Origin: Firmicutes bacterium UBA2530 | GTDB lineage: Bacteria > Bacillota > Clostridia > Tissierellales > Sedimentibacteraceae | Assembly: GCA_002340985.1 (NCBI GenBank) | Contig: DDNC01000014.1 | Coordinates: 78,981 to 90,856, forward strand | Direction: 5' to 3' | DNA length: 11,876 nucleotides | In this document: piece by piece, positions 1 through 7,199 of the stretch | Position numbering within the stretch: position 1 is the first letter of the stretch | Layout of the letters: the number at the start of each line of letters is the position of its first letter | Translations under genes and position numbers: made by a program | The notes under the pieces: generated by a model | Seen by the model: only the letters and a program-made list of their open reading frames with translations | What the model was told of the DNA's origin: nothing | Database searches by the model: none

Positions 1-705
1 AAAGGTGATTTCGGTATTTCATTCCAAAAGAAAGGTTTGACAACCAATAGAATAATTGCGGATGGTTTTCCGTATTCTTTGAAGATAGGTGCATGGTCAT
101 CCCTGTTCATTATAGTTGTCGGCATATCGTTCGGAATTATTTCGGCGCTTAAGCAGAATAAAGTTCCGGACAGAATTATGATGATTATTTCAACTCTGGG
201 AGCTACAATCCCGAGTTTCGTGTTTGCAACATTGTTTCTTTATATATTCAACAGGAAGCTTGGTTGGGTTCCGTCCTTTGGTGTTGGAACATGGAAGCAT
301 TACCTCGGACCTGTTCTTTGTATAGGAATGTTTTCACTTGCATATGTTACGAGATTGACAAGGACCTCTGTTTTAGATGTGTTGCAGCAGGACTATATAA
401 GGACTGCAAGAGCAAAGGGGTTGTCAGAACGTGTTGTTATAATAAAGCATGCATTGAGAAATGCATTGATACCTGTAGTAACGTATCTTGGGCCAATGAT
501 AGCGGGACTTATTACCGGTTCATTCGTTGTTGAAAAGGTATTTGGTATAGCTGGAATAGGTTCATTGTTTACAACAAGTATCAGTAACAGAGATTATACC
601 ATTATTATGGGTATAACCGTATTTTTCGGTGTTTTTATAGTTATTTCGTCTTTATTGGTGGACATACTTTATGTATTCATAGATCCGCGAATAAAATATG
701 ATTAG
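1..705 (+). CDS. oppB: Oligopeptide/dipeptide ABC transporter permease OppB/DppB (5' partial)
   Basis: First membrane permease of a peptide importer. It pairs with the next permease to form the channel through which peptides from the binding lipoprotein cross the membrane. The reading frame is open from base 1 (it begins K-G-D-F-G-I-S-F), so the N-terminus with the first transmembrane helix lies outside the window; 234 residues are present. The internal TTG at 37 is not a real start because the upstream residues GDFGISF match the conserved OppB segment before the second helix. Several hydrophobic helices are visible. The permease EAA-type loop that contacts the ATPases is clear: AxxKGL, then ALRNALIPV about 15 residues later. 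The last residues, DPRIKYD, are the usual end of the family. The gene is followed after 20 bases by the second permease. Peptide specificity (Opp, Dpp or App) cannot be told from sequence alone. Confidence 0.95.
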   Translation, partial: KGDFGISFQKKGLTTNRIIADGFPYSLKIGAWSSLFIIVVGISFGIISALKQNKVPDRIMMIISTLGATIPSFVFATLFLYIFNRKLGWVPSFGVGTWKHYLGPVLCIGMFSLAYVTRLTRTSVLDVLQQDYIRTARAKGLSERVVIIKHALRNALIPVVTYLGPMIAGLITGSFVVEKVFGIAGIGSLFTTSISNRDYTIIMGITVFFGVFIVISSLLVDILYVFIDPRIKYD

Positions 706-725
706 TGTGTGGGAGGATAGTACAA

Positions 726-1988
726 ATGGAAAATAATTTAAAAATGTCTCCTGACATGTGGACACCTTTAGAAAAATCCGAAAAAGACGCGGAAAAAGTA
801 TCAAGACAGAGTCTTACATTCTGGCAGGATGCCGTAAGAAGATTAAAGCAGAACGGTGTTGCGATGGTTTCGCTTGTGGTGATAGCAATAGTTATTGTAG
901 CCTGCGTATTTGTACCAATGTTTTATCCAATAAGCTATGAAGATCAGGTGTTGGATTTTGCAAACATTGGTATGAAGCTTGATATATATGAATTAAACGG
1001 AAAATACTTCTATATGAACAGTGAGTATTATTTAATAGACGTTACGCAGGATGGAACATTGCTTAAAAAGCATCCTCTTGTGAAGGATGACACTGCAAAT
1101 AAGAAATATATATATGACTTTGACGGTCAGGAAGTAATTGTTGATTACAATCCTTACTTTAAAGCTAAGCAGGAATATATAAATCTTGAAAAAAAAGCTA
1201 AAAAGGACCCTACAGTCGACCTGACAGAGGCAAAGTTTAACTTAGATAATGCAAAAAAGGTTGAAATTACAGCTTCTGGAACAGAACTAGTTTCTTCTAA
1301 AACAGTTCGTAACAAAACATATATTTTAGGTACGGATAATCTTGGAAGAGACATGTTCATAAGAATACTTCACGGCGGACGTATTTCGTTAATAGTTGGT
1401 TTTGTTGCAGCATTTGTTAACTTTATTATAGGTGTGCTCTACGGAGGTATTTCAGGATATATAGGCGGAAAAACCGACAACATAATGATGCGTATCGTGG
1501 ATATAATAAGTGCAATACCTACATTGCTCTATGTTATACTATTGATGGTTGTTATGGGAAATGGAATGATGCCAATCATTATAGCGCTGAGTATAACATA
1601 TTGGCTATCAATGGCAAGACTTGTAAGAGGTCAGGTACTTGGGCTTAAGGAGCAGGAATTTGTGCTTGCCGCACAGTCATTAGGTGCAAAGACAGACAGA
1701 ATTATGCTAAGACACTTGATTCCTAACATGATGGGACCTATAATGGTTTCAGCAACTATGCAAATACCGAGTGCGATATTTACGGAAGCGTTTTTAAGCT
1801 TTGTTGGTTTGGGAGTATCAGCTCCTCGTGCATCATGGGGTTCGTTGTGCAATGACGCACTGTTGACTTACATGACGCATCCATACCAGCTATTCTTGCC
1901 TGCATTAGCAATTTCAATTACAATATTGGCATTTAATTTATTCAGTGATGGTCTGAGAGATGCTCTTGACCCAAAACAAAGAAAGTAG
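726..1988 (+). CDS. oppC: Oligopeptide/dipeptide ABC transporter permease OppC/DppC with large extracytoplasmic insert
   Basis: Second permease of the peptide importer, 420 residues against roughly 300 for usual OppC/DppC. I chose ATG 726 because GGGAGGA at 711-717 stands 8 bases before it; the GTG at 705 overlaps the previous stop codon and lacks its own site. Residues 1-43 are a charged cytoplasmic tail, and residues 44-66 are the first membrane helix. The conserved ILGTDNLGRDMF motif comes only at residue 200, so about 120 residues (79-198) are inserted in the loop after helix 1. The insert is polar, rich in Tyr and Lys, and has a helical Lys/Glu stretch near 146-180. The rest is standard: helices, then the EAA-type loop EFVLAAQSLGA followed by LIPNMMGPI, and an LSFVGLGV segment. 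The gene lies between oppB and oppD in one operon. Confidence 0.95.
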   Translation: MENNLKMSPDMWTPLEKSEKDAEKVSRQSLTFWQDAVRRLKQNGVAMVSLVVIAIVIVACVFVPMFYPISYEDQVLDFANIGMKLDIYELNGKYFYMNSEYYLIDVTQDGTLLKKHPLVKDDTANKKYIYDFDGQEVIVDYNPYFKAKQEYINLEKKAKKDPTVDLTEAKFNLDNAKKVEITASGTELVSSKTVRNKTYILGTDNLGRDMFIRILHGGRISLIVGFVAAFVNFIIGVLYGGISGYIGGKTDNIMMRIVDIISAIPTLLYVILLMVVMGNGMMPIIIALSITYWLSMARLVRGQVLGLKEQEFVLAAQSLGAKTDRIMLRHLIPNMMGPIMVSATMQIPSAIFTEAFLSFVGLGVSAPRASWGSLCNDALLTYMTHPYQLFLPALAISITILAFNLFSDGLRDALDPKQRK

Positions 1989-2001
1989 TGAGGTGTAAAA
2001 A

Positions 2002-3033
2002 ATGTCAGAAAAATTATTAGAAGTTAAAGATCTTCGAACATCTTTTTTCACTCACTTAGGCGAAGTAAAAGCAATAAGAGGCATAAGCTTCGATGTTGAG
2101 AAAGGTGAATCATTAGGTATAGTAGGAGAATCAGGAAGCGGAAAAAGTGTTACATCACTTTCTATCATGAAGCTTTTACTGTATCCCGGCAAAATAGTCG
2201 GCGGAGAAATATTATTTAACGGACAAGATTTAGTAAAGAAAACAAATAAAGAGATGATGGGCATAAGAGGAAATGAAATTGCAATGATATTTCAGGACCC
2301 TATGACATCATTGAACCCTGTATATACAATAGGAGATCAAATCGCGGAAGCGATTATGAAGCATCAGAAGGTATCAAGGCGAGAAGCGCATGAAAAAGCT
2401 TTGGAGATGCTGAAATTAGTTAATATACCGGACCCTGAAAAAAGGATAAAGAATTATCCGCATGAATTTTCAGGCGGTATGAGACAAAGAGCAATGATAG
2501 CAATTGCACTGTCATGCCAACCAGAGCTTCTGATTGCTGATGAGCCTACAACAGCTCTGGACGTTACAATTCAGGCACAGATACTCGATCTTATGAAGAC
2601 ATTGAATTCAAAGTTAAATACTTCAACCATGCTCATAACTCACGACCTCGGCGTTGTGGCTGACGTGTGCTCAAGGGTTGTTGTTATGTATGGCGGACTC
2701 ATCATGGAAAAAGGCTCAATCAGAGATATTTACTATGAGCCGAGACATCCGTACACAATGGGATTGTTAAAATCCATACCTAAAGTGTCTTCAGATGAAA
2801 AACAGAGGCTGATTCCTATAGCGGGAACACCTCCTGATTTATTGCATCCTCCTACAGGATGTCCGTTCTATGCAAGATGTGATTATGCAATGAGAATATG
2901 CAATCAGGAACAGCCACCTCTATTTAAATGCGGAAACGGACAGCATGAATCAATGTGCTGGCTGCTTCACCCAGAAGCTCCCAAAAATGAAGGCTATGAG
3001 AAATTGAAGGGAGGCGTTAGAATTGAAAAATAA
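2002..3033 (+). CDS. oppD: Oligopeptide/dipeptide ABC transporter ATP-binding protein OppD/DppD
   Basis: First of two cytoplasmic ATPases that drive peptide import; 343 residues, normal for the family. Visible motifs are Walker A GESGSGKS (residues 42-49), Q-loop in IFQDPMTSLNP, ABC signature SGGMRQR, Walker B LLIADEPTTALD, and the switch histidine in LITHDLG. After the ATPase core comes the oligopeptide-transporter C-terminal domain (RHPYTMGLL, then AGTPPDLLHPPTGCPF). It carries a cysteine series (C-x5-C-x6-C, plus two later cysteines) of the type reported to bind a [4Fe-4S] cluster in a DppD homologue. The start ATG 2002 is preceded by GAGGTG at 1990-1995. The gene follows oppC after 13 bases and overlaps the next ATPase gene by 11 bases, so the two are probably translationally coupled. 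Confidence 0.96.
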   Translation: MSEKLLEVKDLRTSFFTHLGEVKAIRGISFDVEKGESLGIVGESGSGKSVTSLSIMKLLLYPGKIVGGEILFNGQDLVKKTNKEMMGIRGNEIAMIFQDPMTSLNPVYTIGDQIAEAIMKHQKVSRREAHEKALEMLKLVNIPDPEKRIKNYPHEFSGGMRQRAMIAIALSCQPELLIADEPTTALDVTIQAQILDLMKTLNSKLNTSTMLITHDLGVVADVCSRVVVMYGGLIMEKGSIRDIYYEPRHPYTMGLLKSIPKVSSDEKQRLIPIAGTPPDLLHPPTGCPFYARCDYAMRICNQEQPPLFKCGNGQHESMCWLLHPEAPKNEGYEKLKGGVRIEK

Positions 3034-4006
3034 TGAAGTATTGATAGAAGTCAAAAATCTTAAAAAATATTTTGTTAAAAATAAAGGATTTATAAAAAAA
3101 GACTTAGAAGTAGTAAAAGCTGTAGATGATGTGTCATTTTACATCAGAAGAGGCGAAACCTTAGGTCTTGTTGGGGAATCCGGCTGTGGTAAATCAACCA
3201 CCGGACGTACTATATTGAGATTGTATGAGCCTACCTCTGGTGAGATACTGTATAGCGGCAAGGATATTGCTAAATTGAGCAGAGAACAGATGATGCCATA
3301 CAGGAAGAAAATGCAGATGATATTTCAGGACCCATATGCGTCATTGAACTCAAGAATGACGGTTTCTGATATAATCGGCGAACCTATGGACATTCATCAT
3401 TTAGCTTCAGGCAAGGAAAGACAGGAACGAATTTTTGAATTGTTGGACACTGTTGGCCTCAACAAGGACCATGCGGCAAGATATCCGCATGAGTTTTCCG
3501 GCGGACAGAGACAACGTATAGGAATTGCAAGATCTCTGGCAGTTGACCCTGAATTCATCATATGTGACGAGCCAATATCGGCACTTGACGTGTCCATACA
3601 GGCGCAGGTTGTAAACATGCTTGAAGATCTCCAGGAGCAGAGAGGTTTGACATACCTGTTTATAGCTCATGACTTGTCAATGGTTAAGCATATATCAGAC
3701 AGAGTTGGTGTTATGTATCTTGGAAGTCTTGTGGAAATTGGGGCAAGCAGCGAGTTGTACAAAAACCCTGTACATCCGTATACTCAGGCACTTCTGTCAT
3801 CTATCCCGGTACCTGATCCTGACATTGCAGAAGCATCAAATAGAATTGTGCTGGAGGGGGATGTTCCAAGCCCTGTAAATCCGCCAAGTGGCTGCAAGTT
3901 CAGAACAAGGTGCAGGTATGCAATGGATGTGTGCAAGGAAGTGACTCCAGTTTTGAAGGAAGTTGGAAAAGACCATTTTGCAGCATGTCACTTGCTTGAC
4001 AAATAA
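3023..4006 (+). CDS. oppF: Oligopeptide/dipeptide ABC transporter ATP-binding protein OppF/DppF
   Basis: Second cytoplasmic ATPase of the peptide importer; 327 residues, typical length. Motifs are Walker A GESGCGKS (residues 51-58), Q-loop in IFQDPYASLN, signature SGGQRQR, Walker B FIICDEPISALD, and switch His in FIAHDLS. The C-terminal peptide-transporter domain has HPYTQALLSSIP and a cysteine series C-x5-C-x6-C with a further cysteine near the end, parallel to that in the partner ATPase. The start is TTG at 3023, inside the end of oppD. It is supported by AAGGGAGG at 3007-3014 with an 8-base gap, and the nearby ATG at 3033 is out of frame. No hairpin with a U-tract follows, so some read-through into oppA is likely. 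OppD and OppF are expected to work as a heterodimer. Confidence 0.96.
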   Translation: MKNNEVLIEVKNLKKYFVKNKGFIKKDLEVVKAVDDVSFYIRRGETLGLVGESGCGKSTTGRTILRLYEPTSGEILYSGKDIAKLSREQMMPYRKKMQMIFQDPYASLNSRMTVSDIIGEPMDIHHLASGKERQERIFELLDTVGLNKDHAARYPHEFSGGQRQRIGIARSLAVDPEFIICDEPISALDVSIQAQVVNMLEDLQEQRGLTYLFIAHDLSMVKHISDRVGVMYLGSLVEIGASSELYKNPVHPYTQALLSSIPVPDPDIAEASNRIVLEGDVPSPVNPPSGCKFRTRCRYAMDVCKEVTPVLKEVGKDHFAACHLLDK

Positions 4007-4049
4007 CGATATTTCTCCCAATTAATGCCCTTTGTTAATTTAGTATTTC

Positions 4050-4078
4050 TTGACATACAGCATTAAATGGGTGATAAT
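4050..4078 (+). promoter_or_regulatory. Probable sigma-A type promoter for oppA
   Basis: A perfect -35 box TTGACA (4050-4055) is followed after 17 bases by GATAAT (4073-4078). The predicted start of transcription is about 4084-4086. It gives the binding-protein gene its own strong promoter inside the opp cluster. Confidence 0.8.
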
Positions 4079-4083
4079 ATAAA

Positions 4084-4100
4084 TGCAGCCTTTGGCTGCA
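4084..4100 (+). promoter_or_regulatory. Hairpin at the predicted 5' end of the oppA mRNA
   Basis: TGCAGCC (4084-4090), loop TTT, GGCTGCA (4094-4100): a perfect 7-bp, GC-rich stem with a three-base loop. It begins within a base or two of the predicted transcription start and is not followed by a T-tract, so it is not a terminator. A 5'-terminal stem of this kind is best explained as protecting the mRNA from 5'-end-dependent decay, although that role is inferred. Confidence 0.6.
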
Positions 4101-4126
4101 AATACATAGACTTTTGGAGGGATATT

Positions 4127-5869
4127 ATGTTAAAAAGAGTACTGTCAATTATAATGGTACTTGCTATGGTATTATCTATATCAGTTGGCTGCACTAAGCC
4201 GGCGGAACCTGCGCCGACACCGGAAAAGCCTGATGGAGAGAAACCGGCTGAGACACCTGCACCTGCAGGAGAAGAAGATTTTTTAGTATGGAACATCGCG
4301 GTTGACCCACAAACTTGGGACCCAACACTGAACAGTGCCAATGACGGCGGTCACATCATTCAAAATATATTTGAAGGATTGACAAGAGAAACAAAAGACG
4401 GTATCGAAGCAGCAGCTGCTAAAGATTGGAAAATCAGTGATGACGGAAAAACATACACTTTCAATTTGAGAGAAGGTATGAAATGGTCTGACGGACAGCC
4501 TTTAACTGCAAAAGATTTCGAATACGCAATCAAAAGAGCAGCTGATCCCGCGGTTGCAGCAGAATATTCTTTCCTTATTACTTCATACATAGTTGGAGCG
4601 GAAGAATATTTTAACGGAACAGGTTCAAGAGACGCTGTCGGTGTTAAGGCTCTTGATGACTTAACTCTTGAAATTAATCTTAAATTCCCTGTTTCATACT
4701 TCCTGAGCTTGACTTCATTCTATACTTATGCTCCTGTAAGACAGGACATAGTTGAAGCTAACGGCGAAGGTTGGGAAAAGAATGCTAAAACTTGTATTTC
4801 TAACGGAGCATTCAAGGTTACAGAATATCAAACAGGTTCACACTTAACAATGGTTAAGAACGAAAACTACTGGAATGCTGACAACGTTAAGCTTGCAGGA
4901 ATCAAAGGTCTTATGATCGTTGAAGGAACAACAGCTCTTAACGGTTACGAGAACGGTGAAATTCAGGTTCTTGACAGTATAACTATTGAGCAGATTCCAA
5001 GACTTCAAAAAGAAGATCCTAACTTCGTTATTACACCACACATTGGAACTTACTATGTTAACTTCAACGTTGACAATGAAGTGTTCAAGGATGTAAAAGT
5101 TAGAAAAGCATTCTCACTTGCTATCGACAGAAAAGCATTTGTTGAGCAGGTAACTAAGGGTGGACAGACACCTGCGACAGGTTTCGTTCCATCAGGTCTT
5201 TCATTCTCTGACGGAAAGTCATTCAGACCTTTGGATGAAAACGGACTTCCGGCACCTGAATATGGCATAGACCCGACCAAGGCATTGGTTGAAGAAGCAA
5301 AGGCATTGTTGGCTGAAGCTGGATACCCAGAAGGAAAGGGACTTCCTAAAATTACATTCTTGTACAATACAAATGAAAATAACAAGAAAATAGCTGAAGC
5401 ACTACAAGGAATGTGGAAACAAAACCTTGGAGTAACTGTAGAACTTCAAAACCAAGACTGGGCAGTTTTCCAGGAGGAAAGAAGAGCTGGTAACTATATG
5501 ATGGCAAGAGGCGGATGGTTAGGAGACTATGGTGATCCTATGACTATGCTTGACCTGTTCGCATTGAAATCAGGAAACAATGACCCACAGTGGAGATACA
5601 TGGAAATGCCGGTTGTAGCACCACATGACAAAACATTGAACCCTGAGCAGAAAGAATTTGAAGATGCAATCAACGAGTCACTTGTTACAACTGGTAAGGA
5701 CAGGGACGCAGCATTGAAGAAAGCGGAAGATGTTCTTATGAACAATCATGTTATAGCGCCTATTTACTACTATACATGGACTAACATCATTGACCGCTCA
5801 AAGGTTGAAGGTGTTGAGCTGACATTAACTAATAAATGGGACTTCACACACGCAGAAATGATAAAATAG
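4127..5869 (+). CDS. oppA: Peptide-binding lipoprotein OppA/DppA (SBP family 5)
   Basis: Extracellular substrate-binding lipoprotein that captures peptides and hands them to the permease pair. 580 residues, typical of solute-binding protein family 5. The start is ATG 4127, with GGAGG at 4116-4120 spaced 6 bases away; an in-frame ATG at 4067 lies within the promoter and has no binding site. Residues 1-21 are a lysine-led hydrophobic signal peptide ending in SVG before Cys22, the predicted lipidated cysteine (the -3 residue is Ser rather than the usual Leu). A Pro/Glu/Ala-rich spacer to about residue 49 should hold the protein off the membrane. The family core then follows (WDPTLNS, QNIFEGLT, MKWSDGQPLTAKDFEYAIKR, VRKAFSLAIDR). 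It has its own promoter and terminator, and asparagine codons are mostly AAC here while weaker genes in the window favour AAT, which fits high expression. Confidence 0.96.
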   Translation: MLKRVLSIIMVLAMVLSISVGCTKPAEPAPTPEKPDGEKPAETPAPAGEEDFLVWNIAVDPQTWDPTLNSANDGGHIIQNIFEGLTRETKDGIEAAAAKDWKISDDGKTYTFNLREGMKWSDGQPLTAKDFEYAIKRAADPAVAAEYSFLITSYIVGAEEYFNGTGSRDAVGVKALDDLTLEINLKFPVSYFLSLTSFYTYAPVRQDIVEANGEGWEKNAKTCISNGAFKVTEYQTGSHLTMVKNENYWNADNVKLAGIKGLMIVEGTTALNGYENGEIQVLDSITIEQIPRLQKEDPNFVITPHIGTYYVNFNVDNEVFKDVKVRKAFSLAIDRKAFVEQVTKGGQTPATGFVPSGLSFSDGKSFRPLDENGLPAPEYGIDPTKALVEEAKALLAEAGYPEGKGLPKITFLYNTNENNKKIAEALQGMWKQNLGVTVELQNQDWAVFQEERRAGNYMMARGGWLGDYGDPMTMLDLFALKSGNNDPQWRYMEMPVVAPHDKTLNPEQKEFEDAINESLVTTGKDRDAALKKAEDVLMNNHVIAPIYYYTWTNIIDRSKVEGVELTLTNKWDFTHAEMIK

Positions 5870-5886
5870 TTAAATGATGTAAATAT

Positions 5887-5920
5887 AAGGGATATGGGCT
5901 CAAGTCTATATCCTTTATTT
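5887..5920 (+). terminator. Probable terminator of the opp cluster
   Basis: AAGG plus a bulged G, then ATAT and GGGC, pair with GTCT, ATAT and CCTT around a small loop centred near 5901. The stem includes G-U pairs and is followed by TTTATTT. It sits 17 bases after the oppA stop. The T-run is broken by an A, so efficiency may be moderate. Confidence 0.6.
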
Positions 5921-5925
5921 ATGTA

Positions 5926-5954
5926 TGTACATTTATATAGAGTGATTGTATAAT
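5926..5954 (+). promoter_or_regulatory. Probable promoter for the HAD phosphatase gene
   Basis: TGTACA (5926-5931), a 17-base spacer, then a perfect TATAAT (5949-5954). The predicted transcription start is about 5961. This leaves only about 10 untranslated bases and argues for the ATG at 5971 rather than the one at 5959. Confidence 0.6.
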
Positions 5955-5970
5955 CAATATGGGTGATGTT

Positions 5971-6816
5971 ATGAATTATAAAATGGTGGCTCTTGATTTA
6001 GATGGGACGCTGCTTAATGACGAAAAACAAATAAGTGATAAAAATATTGAAATTTTAAATAAGCTTCATGACAGTAATGTTGAAATTGTCATTGCTACAG
6101 GCAGAAATTATTATATGGCCAAGGAGCTTATTTATAAAATAAAAAATGTTCAGCCTGTTATACTGGCAAATAACGGTGCTGTTGTAAGGCGCTCCAGAAA
6201 TAATGAGCTTTTGGATTTCAATTACCTGGATGCGTTTGAATTTGAAAAAATATATGTGCACGGGCTTAGATACGATCTTAATCCGGTGCTTCATGTGGAT
6301 GAATACTTCAACGGTTATGATTTGATTTATGAAAGAGATGATTACGAGGAAGCATACAAGGGATATATTAAAAAAGACTACGGCAGAGCAAGGCTGACAA
6401 AATTTATTCCAAATGAAATAAATAATATATTATCAGTGTGCTATTTCGATGAATACAACAGGCTTTTTTCGTTTGTGGAAGAAATGAAAGTGGAAGGCAG
6501 CGATAAATACGGAATGGTATGCAGCAGAAACATCAGTGATAGAGCGTTGCTTGAATTTCTGCATCCCGACGGAAGCAAGTGGACAGCACTTAAGAAATAC
6601 GCGAAGAGCAGGAATATTGCACCCAATGAAATAATAACCATGGGTGATGACAATAATGATATTGATATGCTTAAAAACTCAGGGCTCGGCATAGCTATGA
6701 AAAACGGAACAAAGGAAACAGCGGAAGCTGCGATGAAGGTATCAAGATATAACAATAATGATTCCGGTATTTATTATGAATTGTCGGAAATCTTAGGTTT
6801 GTCTGAAAATATTTAA
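5971..6816 (+). CDS. Cof-type HAD-superfamily hydrolase (phosphatase)
   Basis: A haloacid-dehalogenase superfamily phosphatase of the Cof/YbiV type (C2-cap). These are cytoplasmic Mg-dependent enzymes that usually remove phosphate from sugar phosphates, nucleotides or FMN; the substrate cannot be told here. 281 residues, full length. Motif I is DLDGT (Asp9 nucleophile, Asp11 acid/base), motif II is IATGR (Thr43), motif III is Lys203 in DGSKWTAL, and motif IV is GDDNND (225-230). All catalytic residues are present. I prefer ATG 5971 because GGTGAT stands just before it and the likely promoter places the transcript start at about 5961; ATG 5959 would add only MGDV. The gene stands alone between the opp terminator and a small membrane-protein gene. 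A functional link to peptide import is not shown. Confidence 0.93.
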   Translation: MNYKMVALDLDGTLLNDEKQISDKNIEILNKLHDSNVEIVIATGRNYYMAKELIYKIKNVQPVILANNGAVVRRSRNNELLDFNYLDAFEFEKIYVHGLRYDLNPVLHVDEYFNGYDLIYERDDYEEAYKGYIKKDYGRARLTKFIPNEINNILSVCYFDEYNRLFSFVEEMKVEGSDKYGMVCSRNISDRALLEFLHPDGSKWTALKKYAKSRNIAPNEIITMGDDNNDIDMLKNSGLGIAMKNGTKETAEAAMKVSRYNNNDSGIYYELSEILGLSENI

Positions 6817-6825
6817 GCTTTGTAC

Positions 6826-6851
6826 ATATTTGCTTCTCACACAAATATAAT
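6826..6851 (+). promoter_or_regulatory. Possible promoter with inverted repeat before the DUF378 gene
   Basis: A perfect TATAAT (6846-6851) lies 29 bases before the small membrane-protein gene, with only a weak -35 (TGTACA at 6821-6826, 19-base spacing). The inverted repeat ATATTTG (6826-6832) and CAAATAT (6842-6848) spans the spacer and enters the -10 box, as an operator might. Such AT-rich repeats also arise by chance. Confidence 0.35.
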
Positions 6852-6879
6852 GTAGTAATAATAGATGGGAGGAGTAATT

Positions 6880-7071
6880 ATGAGAATTATAACTGCTATA
6901 GCGTCAATTCTTATTATCATAGGTGCACTGAACTGGGGATTGTACGGATTATCAAAAATTGATATAATTGAAAATTTCTTCGGAGGATGGAAAAGTAAGA
7001 CCGGCAGGATAATGTATATTTTAATTGGTATTGCCGGATTGTATGCGCTTCTTTACGTAATTTTTGCATGA
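6880..7071 (+). CDS. Small DUF378-family membrane protein
   Basis: 63-residue protein of the DUF378 type, whose function is unknown. It has two membrane helices. The first (about residues 2-24) contains the family hallmark GALNWGLYGL. A short polar loop follows (KIDIIENFFGGWKSKTGR), then a second helix (about 44-63) with YILIGIAGLYALLYV. The start at ATG 6880 is set by the strong site GGGAGGAG at 6867-6874, five bases away; the ATG at 6865 overlaps that site and would add only MGGVI. The length matches the family. The gene appears to be a single unit between the HAD phosphatase and a strong hairpin. The protein should sit in the cytoplasmic membrane. Confidence 0.88.
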   Translation: MRIITAIASILIIIGALNWGLYGLSKIDIIENFFGGWKSKTGRIMYILIGIAGLYALLYVIFA

Positions 7072-7082
7072 TAATTTTTGCC

Positions 7083-7120
7083 AAGACATGAACGCCAAAT
7101 GAACCGGAGTTCATGTCTTT
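7083..7120 (+). terminator. Hairpin after the DUF378 gene, possible terminator
   Basis: AAGACATGAAC (7083-7093) pairs perfectly with GTTCATGTCTT (7109-7119), giving an 11-bp stem with a 15-base loop. It is followed only by TAACTTTAG, so the U-tract is poor. It could be a weak terminator or an mRNA-stabilising structure. Confidence 0.45.
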
Positions 7121-7142
7121 AACTTTAGAGAATTTTATTTGA

Positions 7143-7171
7143 TTGATAAAGTAAGAAAAATTGCTTATAAT
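7143..7171 (+). promoter_or_regulatory. Probable promoter for the radical SAM gene
   Basis: TTGATA (7143-7148), a 17-base spacer, and a perfect TATAAT (7166-7171). The transcript would start about 7178 and leave a leader of some 20 bases before the ATG at 7200. This excludes the upstream in-frame TTG at 7161, which lies inside the promoter. Confidence 0.75.
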
Positions 7172-7199
7172 TTATATATTACAAAAGACAGGATGCCAT

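Noticed and set aside
4020..4040. Inverted repeat AATTAA / TTAATT between oppF and oppA
   Set aside because: Six A/T pairs only and no T-tract; not distinguishable from chance, and not a terminator.
3984..4126. A broken or missing gene between oppF and oppA
   Set aside because: The 120-base gap is fully explained by the oppA promoter, its 5' hairpin and the ribosome site.
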